Positions 52,651 through 62,414 of a DNA stretch of 64,000 bases are shown in pieces; the stretch's first letter is position 1; every line of letters begins with the position of its first letter. Below the pieces are notes generated by a model, which had not been told where the DNA came from, ran no database searches, and saw nothing but the letters and a program-made list of their open reading frames with translations. A program made the position numbers and the translations under genes. The stretch covers positions 1-64,000 of the forward strand of contig NZ_JAQGEI010000013.1 of the NCBI RefSeq assembly GCF_029017505.1, written 5' to 3'. Source of the stretch: Sedimenticola hydrogenitrophicus. Its GTDB lineage: Bacteria; Pseudomonadota; Gammaproteobacteria; Chromatiales; Chromatiaceae.

Positions 52651-53145
52651 ATGACTCAAGCGCCTACCACCTTGGAAAAAACCGCCGACATCTACGACCA
52701 GTTCGAGCAGCAGATACAGGTTTGCGAACCGATCTTCCGGGATTACGGCGGCAAGCGTCGCTTCAGCGGCCCAATCGCCACCCTCAAATGCCATGAGGAC
52801 AACTCATTGGTCGGGCAGCGGCTGGGCGAGGCCGGCAACGGCCGGATACTGGTGGTCGATGCCGGCGGCTCGCTGCGCTGCGCCATGCTGGGCGATATCC
52901 TGGCGCAAAAAGGGGTCGATAATGGCTGGAACGGGGTGGTGATGTACGGTTGTATCCGCGATGCATGCGATATTGCCGAGATGTCCCTGGGGGTCAAGGC
53001 GCTGGCCACCCTACCGAAAAAGAGCGTGAAGCGAGGCGCCGGCGAGGCCGACATCCCCGTCACCTTCGCCCAGGTCACCTTCAACCCCGGCGACTGGCTG
53101 TATGCCGATGAAGACGGGGTGGTGGTACTGCCGGCCGGGGTGTGA
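52651..53145 (+). CDS. rraA: RraA-family protein
   Basis: 164 residues from the ATG at 52651 with AGGAGGAG upstream. RraA-type sequence throughout: CEPIFRDYGGKRRFSGPIATLKCHEDNSLV, RILVVDAGGSLRCAMLGDILA, GVVMYGCIRDACDIAEMSLGVKALATLP. In E. coli RraA inhibits RNase E; close relatives are 4-hydroxy-4-methyl-2-oxoglutarate aldolases, and the loop GGSLRCAMLGD fits both. The upstream MITE must supply or replace its promoter. Confidence 0.9.
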   Translation: MTQAPTTLEKTADIYDQFEQQIQVCEPIFRDYGGKRRFSGPIATLKCHEDNSLVGQRLGEAGNGRILVVDAGGSLRCAMLGDILAQKGVDNGWNGVVMYGCIRDACDIAEMSLGVKALATLPKKSVKRGAGEADIPVTFAQVTFNPGDWLYADEDGVVVLPAGV

Positions 53146-53525
53146 CCCGGCCACCGGTTCAGATTTTGGGTCAGTGTAAAAATTAACTTCTCGCCATGGA
53201 ACCACCATGCGATGTTCGACCAGGTTGCCAAGCAGTAACGGACACCCATGTATGTACTCTGCTGCCCAGGTTTTCTGTTCACGTGTAGCAAGGGTCATAG
53301 ATCGAACTGCTGGCGATCTCTCAGTCTACTGTATATCCACACCCAAGACGAAATCCGGGGAGTTATCCCAAACCCCGGATTCCATTACACTCCATACGGG
53401 CTGGCTGCGTAAGCGAGCGGCGTGTCCGTCAAGATTTATAATTCCATTATAGATGCGCTGTCGCTTGCCCCCCTCTAAGACGTAGATTTTGCTACAGCCT
53501 CGTTATCTGGATTGTGGATTGCGTG
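53146..53525. other. Less GC-rich gap with a hairpin
   Basis: Base composition falls here compared with both sides. The only structure seen is an 8-bp inverted repeat, ATCCGGGG and CCCCGGAT (53353-53380). A minus-strand open frame at about 53164-53298 (TLATREQKTWAAEYIHG) may be a gene remnant, but I cannot identify it. Confidence 0.4.
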
Positions 53526-54005
53526 ATGAACGAAGAAGAAATTGTTATTCGGAAAGGAACTATCGCCGATGCAAATGCGGTGCATGATTTTGCTTTTCCA
53601 ATTATGCAGTCGTTCGGTTTAATGCTTGACCCCGATGGCATGGACTTTGAGCTATGTCACTTTGGTGAACATCGAACTGGAACCATCACCCAGCTCGTTG
53701 CTTGTCGTGGAGGTGATGTCATAGGTTGTGTTTCTTTAATAAGGAAAACTGATTCTGTAGCTAAGTTGACGGGGTTTTATGTAAGCCCGGAACACCGAGG
53801 TTTAGGGGCGGGTAATAGACTATTACAGCATACGATAATGAGTGCATATCGGGCTGGCATGGCGGGCATATACCTGGAGACATGGGATGCGATGGTTTCG
53901 GCCGTTAATCTCTACAAATCGTTTGGTTGGGACTATCTTTCGTGTCTGCCAGAGGGTAGCGGAGCTCAAAGCAGCTATTACTTGAATCTTCATGCCTGCG
54001 GATAA
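53526..54005 (+). CDS. GNAT-family N-acetyltransferase
   Basis: 159 residues from the ATG at 53526. The acetyl-CoA binding motif is VSPEHRGLGAGNRLLQHTI (motif A: R-x2-G-x-G), followed by GIYLETWDAMVSAVNLYKSFGWDYL, the usual C-terminal part. The acceptor is unknown. Codon use and base composition are more AT-rich than in the flanking genes, suggesting recent transfer. It has no operon partner. Confidence 0.87.
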   Translation: MNEEEIVIRKGTIADANAVHDFAFPIMQSFGLMLDPDGMDFELCHFGEHRTGTITQLVACRGGDVIGCVSLIRKTDSVAKLTGFYVSPEHRGLGAGNRLLQHTIMSAYRAGMAGIYLETWDAMVSAVNLYKSFGWDYLSCLPEGSGAQSSYYLNLHACG

Positions 54006-54311
54006 ACAAGTCCAGACGATTGAAGAGGAAGGCGAGGATTCTACTGATCCTCCATCGACAGGTACACCTGGGCTTGATTCAACAGCTGATAGGCGATTTC
54101 ACCGAAGGTGAATGGGCCGGTGATATCCGCCGTCCGTTTCCCTTCCAGTCCCAGGTGGAGAAAGTTGAGTATGTGGCCAGGTAGCATGCCTACCCTGCCA
54201 CAAGACTGGCATATAGAGCGGTCACCGACAGCCACAATATCACCCAAAAGGAGCAATCCGGATGTTGTCCTTTTGAGTGCGCAGCCTCTGGGATTAACCA
54301 GTATCCGCCAG
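54006..54311. other. Gap without a recognisable gene
   Basis: 306 bp between the acetyltransferase gene and trpA. Short open frames exist on both strands, but none shows a ribosome-binding site or family resemblance. Confidence 0.4.
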
Positions 54312-55085
54312 TCAGCGGATTGGGCTGATCAGATCGGCATCAACCATTAACTCCCGTATCCTGCTGGCGGCATAGTCTCCACCACCGCAGGCCTGCCATT
54401 CGATATAGCGGGAACAGACGGCGGCCACTTCGACTTTGCCGTTCAATGCACGCAAGTCCTCCGCATTGCGGACGCCAAAACCGACTGCCAGCGGCAGCGT
54501 GCAATGCTGGCGAATCCGTCGAAGGTACTGGTCGAACTCCTGGTTCCACAGGGTCTGGTGGCCAGTAACGCCAAGTCGGGCCACCACATACAGCAGGCGC
54601 CGGCTGGCCTGACAGATACGTTTCAGGCGTACATCGCCGATGTTGGGTGCCACCATCAGTATCGGCGCCAGTTCCAGCTCATCCAGCAGGGGCAGACAGG
54701 GCTCAACCTGTTCCACCAGCCAGTCCGGAATAATCAGGCCTTTGATTCCGGCGTCGGCGGCGTCCCGGAATAGTGTTTCCAGGCCATATTGATAAAGTGG
54801 ATTCAGATAGCTCATCAGGATGAAAGTGGTCTGTGGATGACGGGCGCTGACCTCCCGGGCCAGTGCCAGCGTGGCTCTGACCGAGCCACCGTTGGCCAGC
54901 CCCTGGTAACAGGCGTTGACCAGGGTGGGGCCGTCCGCCACCGGATCGGTGAAGGGGACCTGCAGTTCGATGAGATTGACCCCCGCCGCGACCAGGCCGT
55001 TAATAGCGCCCAGGTTTTCCTCCAGGCTGGGAAACCCGATCACGGCATGGGACATGACCTGTAAAGGCGCTTCAGACGGCTTCAT
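54312..55085 (-). CDS. trpA: Tryptophan synthase alpha subunit
   Basis: 257 residues from the ATG at 55085, which overlaps the trpB stop by 14 bases. Catalytic Glu and Asp are present in IELQVPFTDPVADGPTL (E49 and D60 equivalents), and the loop ARLGVTGHQT matches the family. It splits indole-3-glycerol phosphate and passes indole to the beta subunit. No other trp gene is near. Somewhat shorter than usual at the C-terminus. Confidence 0.93.
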   Translation of the reverse strand: MKPSEAPLQVMSHAVIGFPSLEENLGAINGLVAAGVNLIELQVPFTDPVADGPTLVNACYQGLANGGSVRATLALAREVSARHPQTTFILMSYLNPLYQYGLETLFRDAADAGIKGLIIPDWLVEQVEPCLPLLDELELAPILMVAPNIGDVRLKRICQASRRLLYVVARLGVTGHQTLWNQEFDQYLRRIRQHCTLPLAVGFGVRNAEDLRALNGKVEVAAVCSRYIEWQACGGGDYAASRIRELMVDADLISPIR

Positions 55086-56346
55086 GGCTGCTCTCCCCGG
55101 CTGGCGAAGTTGACTCAGGTTGACGTTCCAGTTCCCGGCGTAAAAAAGCGGTCCACTCCGGCTGGGGAAAGGCCCGGGCAACATTGAAGATATCCTTGTC
55201 ACCGCGGCCGCTGAGGTTGATCACCAGATTTTGGTCAGGATTCATCCGGGCGGCATGGCGGAACCCGCCGGCCAGGGCATGCGAGGATTCCAGCGCAGGA
55301 ATAATGCCTTCCGTCTGCAACAGGCGTCTGAAGGCCGCCAGCACTTCCTCGTCGGTGGCTGAATCGGCGGTCAGGCGACCACTTTGGCTCAGGTGGGCAA
55401 TGATCGGAGAGACGCCCACATAATCCAGACCGGCGGCGATACTATGGGTATGCCCCAGCTGTCCATCGGCATTCTGCAGAAACAGGGTCTTGAAGCCCTG
55501 GGCGATGCCGGCATGAGCAATACCCGCTTTAAGCCGAACCGAATGTTCGCCTGCTTCAAGGCTGTGCCCGCCGGCTTCCACGCCGATCAGTTTGACTTCG
55601 GTGCAATCGATATAGGGCGCAAAAACCCCCATCGCATTACTGCCGCCGCCGACACAAGCGACAATGGCGTCAGGATCGTGGCCGAAGGCGGCCCTGGCCT
55701 GGGCCCGCAACTCCTGGCCGATCACGCTCTGGAAATAGGTTACCAGTTCCGGGAACGGTGCCGGGCCGCAAGCCGTACCCAGCACGTAGTGGGTGTTCTC
55801 CGAGTTGGCCGCCCAGTCCCGTAGCGCCTCATCCATGGCTTCCTTGAGGGTCCGCGCACCGGTACTGACCGGGACCACGTCCGCCCCCAGCTGGCGCATC
55901 CAAAACACATTGCTGTATTGCCGCTCGATATCGTCGGCGCCCATGTAGATGGTGGCCCGCAGTCCCAGGCGGGCGGCCATGATGGCGGTGGCCAGGCCGT
56001 GCTGGCCGGCACCGGTTTCGGCGATTACCCGCTTTTTGCCCATCCGCTGTACCAGCAACCCCTGGCCCAGCACGTTATTGATTTTGTGGGCGCCGGAATG
56101 GTTGAGATCTTCCCGTTTGAGCCAGATGCGGGCTCCGCCGATCTGGCCACTGAGGCGATGGCAGGGTGTCAACGGAGTCGGACGCCCGCTGAACTGCTGG
56201 GTGAGGGTGAGGTACTCCTGCCAGAAGGCACCGTCCTCACGCAGGGTCATAAACGTCTCCTCCAACTCCAGCAACGTGGGGAGCAGGATTTCCGGGACGA
56301 AACGACCACCGAATTTGCCGAACAGGCCTTGTTGGCTGCGGATCAT
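55072..56346 (-). CDS. trpB: Tryptophan synthase beta subunit
   Basis: 424 residues from MIRSQQGLFGKFGGRFVPE (ATG at 56346, GGAGG 8 bases upstream); an ATG 15 bases earlier is less well placed. The PLP lysine lies in KREDLNHSGAHKINNVLGQ, and GAGQHGLATA and CVGGGSNAMG complete the PLP site. This is the classical TrpB1 type that works with TrpA. Divergent from a TetR regulator whose palindromic site lies in the 87-bp gap, unlike normal trp control by TrpR or attenuation. Confidence 0.95.
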   Translation of the reverse strand: MIRSQQGLFGKFGGRFVPEILLPTLLELEETFMTLREDGAFWQEYLTLTQQFSGRPTPLTPCHRLSGQIGGARIWLKREDLNHSGAHKINNVLGQGLLVQRMGKKRVIAETGAGQHGLATAIMAARLGLRATIYMGADDIERQYSNVFWMRQLGADVVPVSTGARTLKEAMDEALRDWAANSENTHYVLGTACGPAPFPELVTYFQSVIGQELRAQARAAFGHDPDAIVACVGGGSNAMGVFAPYIDCTEVKLIGVEAGGHSLEAGEHSVRLKAGIAHAGIAQGFKTLFLQNADGQLGHTHSIAAGLDYVGVSPIIAHLSQSGRLTADSATDEEVLAAFRRLLQTEGIIPALESSHALAGGFRHAARMNPDQNLVINLSGRGDKDIFNVARAFPQPEWTAFLRRELERQPESTSPAGESSHEAV

Positions 56347-56395
56347 GGCTATTGCCTCCATTCTCTTGGATAATGCAGGTTGGATTTCAATATAA

Positions 56396-56410
56396 ACTAA
56401 ACGGTATAGT
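56396..56410. promoter_or_regulatory. Palindromic operator between trpBA and tetR
   Basis: ACTAAACGGTATAGT is a 15-bp palindrome with mismatches only at two symmetric positions around the centre (ACTAwACsGTwTAGT). It sits midway between the divergent starts and touches TATAAT (56410-56415), the likely -10 box of the tetR gene. This is the size and place expected of a TetR-type operator controlling both directions. Confidence 0.65.
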
Positions 56411-56433
56411 ATAATTACAGCGAACCAGTTGAA

Positions 56434-56898
56434 ATGGCAAGAGCATCGAAAAAAGATTTTATTGTCGAGACAGCCACTGGGGTGTTTCTGGCGAACGGCT
56501 ATAAGGGAACCTCCATCGATAGGGTGGTAGCGGCCTGTCAGGTCTCCAAACCGACCGTTTACAACCATTTTCCAGACAAATCCGTGCTGATCGCCGCGGT
56601 GATGACAAATTGGCTGGCCAGTCATGCGGTGCCGGCTATTGGGGTCAGCGACGAAGACGCTTTCTGGGCGTTCCTGGTGCGCCATTGGTGGACGCCGGAA
56701 ACGGTGGCGATGTACCGGATGGTGATCGGCGAGGGCAAGCGTTTTGCCGAGTCGGCACAGCAGTTTTGGCGGCAGTTCGATGAACAATGGCGGTCTGAAG
56801 CATTGACCGCTTATGCCTGTCTTCAGTTAAGCACGCTTGATAGCGATGGTATCAATGCCATGATCAGTCATCGGTTGTGGTTGAGTGTGCGTGGGTAG
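56434..56898 (+). CDS. TetR-family regulator, short
   Basis: 154 residues. The N-terminal helix-turn-helix is typical: IVETATGVFLANGYKGTSIDRVVAACQVSKPTVYNHFPDKSVLIAAV (about 9-55). The ligand-binding domain is cut short; most TetR proteins have 190-210 residues. It ends ...SHRLWLSVRG, so a C-terminal truncation is possible. It is divergent from trpBA and probably represses them and itself; the ligand may be tryptophan-related or an indole. Confidence 0.87.
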   Translation: MARASKKDFIVETATGVFLANGYKGTSIDRVVAACQVSKPTVYNHFPDKSVLIAAVMTNWLASHAVPAIGVSDEDAFWAFLVRHWWTPETVAMYRMVIGEGKRFAESAQQFWRQFDEQWRSEALTAYACLQLSTLDSDGINAMISHRLWLSVRG

Positions 56899-57028
56899 TG
56901 CATGTTTGGATCGTGACGCAGCCAGCCATGCCGGGGATTGTCTCGCCCCGACCCTTTGGGACCATTGAGGTGCCCCTGCTGCTACGTCATCTGCTCGACG
57001 CCGTCTCCGGCGGGAGGCAGCCCGCAGG

Positions 57029-57352
57029 CTAGTCCTCTTCGCGAAGCCAGGCAGGGATGTCTCTCTGGTCATGCAGCACGCGCCAGACATCGATGTGGTC
57101 GTCCTTATCGACGTAGAACAGCAGATAGGGGTAGCGCTTGACCGGCCATGACCGAAGGCCTGGCAGATCCAACGCGTGGACATGGCGCGTGGAGCCCGAC
57201 GCGGGGTGACTAGCGACGTGCAGGAACGCCCGCTCCAGCGCATCGACAAACGCCAATGCGACTCTCTCGCCTGCCTCGCGCAGGTAGTAATCGACGGCTT
57301 CCCGGACGTCCTGATCGGCCCTCGTACGCAAGATGACCGGTTTGCGCTTCAC
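57029..57352 (-). CDS. parE: ParE/RelE-superfamily toxin
   Basis: 107 residues with the ParE/RelE fold: VILRTRADQDVREAVDYYLREAGERVALAFVDALERAFLHVASHPASGS, then RSWPVKRYPYLLFYVDKDDHIDVWRVLHDQRDIP. ParE toxins poison DNA gyrase. The gene starts 2 bp after the antitoxin stop codon, the normal order for parDE. Confidence 0.92.
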   Translation of the reverse strand: MKRKPVILRTRADQDVREAVDYYLREAGERVALAFVDALERAFLHVASHPASGSTRHVHALDLPGLRSWPVKRYPYLLFYVDKDDHIDVWRVLHDQRDIPAWLREED

Positions 57353-57354
57353 CT

Positions 57355-57588
57355 CTACGGGTGCTGGTGGATATGCGTGCGCAGACCGTCGAAGTACGCC
57401 GCGTCCGCCTCACCGGCCGGAGCGGAAACCGCGCCCTCCAGCAGCAGCTCGCGCAGTCGCATGCGGTCCTGATCCTTGCGAATCAACTCGCGTACATACT
57501 CGCTGTTGGTGCCGTACCCGCGCGCGGACACCTGCTCGTCCACAAAGGACTTGAGTGAATCGGGGAGGGAAATGTTCATCGTGCTCAT
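57355..57588 (-). CDS. parD: ParD-type antitoxin
   Basis: 77 residues. Ribbon-helix-helix N-terminus (MNISLPDSLKSFVDEQVSARGYGTNSEYVRELIRKDQDR) and a flexible C-terminal tail that should wrap the toxin. It neutralises the downstream toxin and represses its own promoter, for which a palindrome is visible just upstream. Confidence 0.92.
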   Translation of the reverse strand: MSTMNISLPDSLKSFVDEQVSARGYGTNSEYVRELIRKDQDRMRLRELLLEGAVSAPAGEADAAYFDGLRTHIHQHP

Positions 57589-57602
57589 AACCTGATACTA
57601 GT

Positions 57603-57627
57603 CATCTTGGCAAAATTTGGCAAGATG
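57603..57627. promoter_or_regulatory. Palindromic operator of the parDE module
   Basis: A 25-bp near-perfect palindrome with arms CATCTTG and CAAGATG and matching inner bases, 15 bp upstream of the parD start. It also contains TTGGCAA twice, 9 bp apart. The size fits ParD autoregulation. The rest of the gap to 57955 shows no further feature. Confidence 0.75.
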
Positions 57628-57955
57628 CACCTATCCATGGGTCTGTCTCGATTGATATTCCGGGAGGCATCACCCAGCTTTTAGTGATGGAGGCGATACC
57701 ATCATCCGGGGCAAATATCACATCCCGGTTGTTGCGGCTTGGTTACAGGACCCATTATTTTCATCATTACCGCCGCGAATTCGTGAAGACCCCCTTGTTG
57801 GAGAAAAACCCGCCAAGCTCGGTCAGGGCCCGATCTGGGACATCGGCCATCGGACAACCCTGTAGCAACTTCAACCCCGGCACACTACACTTGCCCTACC
57901 TGTTCAATAGCCAGACTGCCACAGCGGTCCGCTAACCTATCGCAAGAGATCCGCA

Positions 57956-58741
57956 ATGCCGCGACACCCCAGGGCGCTGAAGGGAATTCAGGCCATTGCA
58001 CTGGCCTTCTCGCTTTATCCCCTGACCGGCGGGAGCGCCCCCGCCGCCGCGACAGAACACGACCGGCGGAGCCTGTCCGACAGCCCGACCATTACCCTGG
58101 TAACGGCCCACCTGCTACCCTACAGCATCCAGGAGGGGCGGGAGCAAGGCTTCATGGTGGAGCTGGTGCGGGAGATCGAGCGGCGCCTGGGCAGCAACCG
58201 GCCGGTGCGCTTCCTGCCCTGGTCACGGGCGATCCGCAACACCCGGCTGTCTCCGAATCACGTCATCTTCCCCCTTACCCGCACCCCCGAACGGGAACCC
58301 CATTTCGACTGGGCCATTGAGGTGGCCCCGGTTCACCTGGTATTCGTCACCCTGAACGGCCGGCGCCTGGACCTGGCCCAAGCGCGCCGGCTCAGCGCCA
58401 TCGCCGTGCAGCAGGACACCCCGTTCGAGCAGTATCTGCGGCAGCAGGGTTTCACCAACCTGGTGGTCACTTCCAGCGCCGCGCCGATCCCGATCCGCAT
58501 GCTGCGGGCCGGCCGGGTGGAGGCCTGGTTCACCGCCCGTGACCTGGCCGCCTATTCGCTGCGCGAGCAGTTCGTCACGGAACCTGTCAGCTACAGCGAC
58601 CCCATCACCTCGGGCAGCGTCTATATCGCCCTCTCCCGGGAGTTCCCGGCCGCGCTCCGGCGGGCCTACCGGGACACCTTCAGCGCCATGCGGCAGGAAG
58701 GCACCTACCAGCGCATCATGGATCGTTACCTGCGCAACTGA
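57956..58741 (+). CDS. Periplasmic solute-binding protein, family 3
   Basis: 261 residues. Signal peptide about 1-33 (ending near AAATEH). The mature part matches the bacterial extracellular solute-binding family 3: ITLVTAHLLPYSIQEGREQGFMVELVREIERRLG, FLPWSRAIRNT, and VYIALSREFPAALRRAYRDTFSAMRQEGTYQRIMDRYL at the end. No ABC genes are next to it; similar stand-alone proteins serve as sensors or uptake adaptors. Confidence 0.85.
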   Translation: MPRHPRALKGIQAIALAFSLYPLTGGSAPAAATEHDRRSLSDSPTITLVTAHLLPYSIQEGREQGFMVELVREIERRLGSNRPVRFLPWSRAIRNTRLSPNHVIFPLTRTPEREPHFDWAIEVAPVHLVFVTLNGRRLDLAQARRLSAIAVQQDTPFEQYLRQQGFTNLVVTSSAAPIPIRMLRAGRVEAWFTARDLAAYSLREQFVTEPVSYSDPITSGSVYIALSREFPAALRRAYRDTFSAMRQEGTYQRIMDRYLRN

Positions 58742-58917
58742 TTCCCATCCGATAATCGCACCATCGGCGTTTCTTTACGCCGAAACCGCTTTTTTTACAC
58801 CAAACCCCCGATTCAACTCCCGCAGCACCCACCACCGGCCCGGCCCGCGGCAATTTATCGTCGGCATATCATCGACTTACCGATAATACGCCAAGATCTG
58901 CCGCAACCAACCCGATT

Positions 58918-58932
58918 TGGCACAACCCTTGT
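58918..58932 (+). promoter_or_regulatory. Possible sigma-54 promoter upstream of benzoate-CoA ligase
   Basis: TGGCAC-AACCC-TTGT fits the -24/-12 pattern TGGCAC-N5-TTGC with one mismatch at the last base. It ends about 100 bp before the ligase start codon and no other gene lies between. Sigma-54 activators are often used for aromatic pathways, but there is none beside it here. Confidence 0.45.
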
Positions 58933-59032
58933 AACCATTAAGGTGATAAACCGGTCACCCCTGCCGCGGGTGGAATAACACCTACACTCCACAGATCGGA
59001 AGTCTATCCCTATTCAGTGACGGAGAGATGCA

Positions 59033-60595
<1,563 letters not shown>

Positions 60596-60621
60596 CTTAC
60601 CGATGATTTCGTAGGCAACTT

Positions 60622-60701
60622 GTAGGATGCCGGTGAGCTTGCGAACCGCATCGATCCGAAGGCCGGAGAACGATGCGGTTCGTACCTCACTGGCATCCTA
60701 C
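60622..60701. repeat. REP pair (family C)
   Basis: GTAGGATGCCGGTGAGCTTG...GAACCGCATC followed by the inverted GATGCGGTTCG...CTCACTGGCATCCTAC. It matches the REPs around the RAYT gene and may also serve as a transcription-end structure after the ligase gene. Confidence 0.88.
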
Positions 60702-60719
60702 CCCAGAAAACTAGGGGTA

Positions 60720-60788
60720 GGGGTCGGAGTCAAGCCATGCCATGGCAGAGTAAAAGGGTAAATGGCCGAGTGGCTTGACTCCGACCCC
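60720..60788. repeat. Family D palindromic element
   Basis: 69 bp with perfect terminal inverted repeats of about 18 bp (GGGGTCGGAGTCAAGCCA and its mirror). It is the second copy of the element at 20276-20343, here undisturbed. With the REP pair it fills most of the 313-bp gap before the importer genes. Confidence 0.85.
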
Positions 60789-60908
60789 TGTAGATTAAAC
60801 AGGCACTGAACACCCCGCGTGAGCGGACGTTTCCGGAACCACTCCGGTACGCCAACCACAGCACAAGGTAGCTTTTGCGCTGATGATAATCATAGAGAGG
60901 AGAAGCAG

Positions 60909-62120
60909 ATGAGCGATCAGAAAAAACCCGGCATCAGCCGGCGCGACATTATCAAGGGCGGCGCGGCGGCCGCCGGGCTGGTGACGGCCTCCAGTCTCAT
61001 CCCCACCCGCTTTGCCATCGGCAACACCGCCAAGGTGAAGGTCGGCATCCTGCTGCCCTATACCGGCACCTACGCCAAGCTCGGCAGCAATATCAAGGAT
61101 GCCCTGCAGTTGCGCATCAACGAGGCTGGCGGCAAGCTGGGCGGACGCGAGGTGGAGTACATCAATATCGACAGCGAGGCGTCGCCCCCCAAGGCCCCCG
61201 AGCTGACCAACAAACTGCTGAAGAAGGAGCAGGTGGACTTCCTCATCGGCCCGGTCCACTCGGTGGTGGGCATGGCGATGGTCAAGCTGGCGCGCAACGC
61301 CGACGTGATCGCGGTGATCCCCAACGCCGGAGCCAACGGCCTGACCGGCTCGCTGTGCGCGCCCAACATCTTCCGCACCTCCTTCTCCAGCTACCAGCCC
61401 GGCTTCCCGGGCGGCACGGCGATGCTGGAGGACGGTCACAAGAACGTGGTGCTGATGTACTGGAACTACGGCTTCGGCAAGGAGACCGCGGCGGCCTTCA
61501 AGGAGTCGTTCCTGGCCGGCGGCGGCAACATCGTCAGGGAGATCCCCACCCCCTTCCCCAAGGTGGAGTTCCAGGCCTACCTGACCGAGGTGGCGGCGCT
61601 GAAACCGGATGCGGTGTTCACCTTCTACGCCGGCGGCGGCGCGGTGAAATTCGTCAAGGACTACGCCGCGGCGGGCCTGCACAAGAACATCCCGCTGTAC
61701 GGGGCCGGCTTCCTCACCGAGGGGGTGACCGGCGCCCAGGGCGAGGCCGCCGAGGGCGTCCGCACCACCCTGCACTATGCCGACACCCTGGATCTGCCGG
61801 CCAACATCCGCTTCCGCGAGGCGTTCCTCAAGGCCACCGGTAGCCAGGCGGACGTGTACGCGGTGCAGGGCTACGACGCCGGCGATCTGCTGGTGCAGGG
61901 CATGGCCGCGGTGGAGGGCGATGTCCGCGCCAAGGCGGAGATGATCAAGGCGATGGAGAGCGCCACCATCGACAGCCCGCGCGGCAAGTTCACCTTCTCC
62001 AAGGCACACAACCCGATCCAGGACATCTACCTGCGGGAAGTGGTCAACGGCCAGAACCAGGTGATCCGTACCGTGCAGAAGGCGGTGGAGGACCCGGCCG
62101 AAGGGTGCAAGATGGGCTGA
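60909..62120 (+). CDS. ABC substrate-binding protein, LivK-like
   Basis: 403 residues from the ATG at 60909 (GGAG upstream). A Tat-type signal (SRRDIIKGGAAAAGLVTASSL) instead of the usual Sec signal. The mature domain is of the branched-chain amino acid / aromatic-acid binding family: KVKVGILLPYTGTYAKLGSNIKDALQLRINEAGG, VDFLIGPVHSVVGMAM, AVQGYDAGDLLVQGM. Its place after a benzoate-CoA ligase suggests that it binds an aromatic acid rather than leucine. Confidence 0.91.
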   Translation: MSDQKKPGISRRDIIKGGAAAAGLVTASSLIPTRFAIGNTAKVKVGILLPYTGTYAKLGSNIKDALQLRINEAGGKLGGREVEYINIDSEASPPKAPELTNKLLKKEQVDFLIGPVHSVVGMAMVKLARNADVIAVIPNAGANGLTGSLCAPNIFRTSFSSYQPGFPGGTAMLEDGHKNVVLMYWNYGFGKETAAAFKESFLAGGGNIVREIPTPFPKVEFQAYLTEVAALKPDAVFTFYAGGGAVKFVKDYAAAGLHKNIPLYGAGFLTEGVTGAQGEAAEGVRTTLHYADTLDLPANIRFREAFLKATGSQADVYAVQGYDAGDLLVQGMAAVEGDVRAKAEMIKAMESATIDSPRGKFTFSKAHNPIQDIYLREVVNGQNQVIRTVQKAVEDPAEGCKMG

Positions 62121-62125
62121 TACCC

Positions 62126-62326
62126 GAATGGCACTTACTTAAGGCGAATTACAGGATTTTTTGTCATCCCGGCGCAGGCCGGAGGAGTGGTGCAGGAGGA
62201 GTGGTACAGGGATGTACCGTTTACGGACCTAAGGATGGCATCCAGACTGCTTAATGGTGGCGGTATTCCTGGATTCCGGCCTGCGCCGGAATGACGGTGG
62301 TTCTTGGCTTAAGTTAAGTACCATTC
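62126..62326. repeat. Family B palindromic repeat inside the importer operon
   Basis: 201 bp from GAATGGCACTTACTTAAG to the inverted CTTAAGTTAAGTACCATTC, starting 6 bp after the stop codon of the binding-protein gene. It separates that gene from the permease genes and may form a strong hairpin in the mRNA. Confidence 0.9.
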
Positions 62327-62414
62327 GGCTAATCTACGGCCGGTTTCATGATCCACCCAATACTTGGCGGCATGGCCGCCAGGCATGTTCCCCTTCACAA
62401 CCACCAGAGGCCCC

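Noticed and set aside
54041-54350. Short open frames on both strands between the acetyltransferase gene and trpA
   Set aside because: No ribosome-binding site, no family resemblance, and the two strands overlap.
57684-57935. An 83-codon frame upstream of the solute-binding protein gene
   Set aside because: Composition and lack of a ribosome-binding site do not support a gene.
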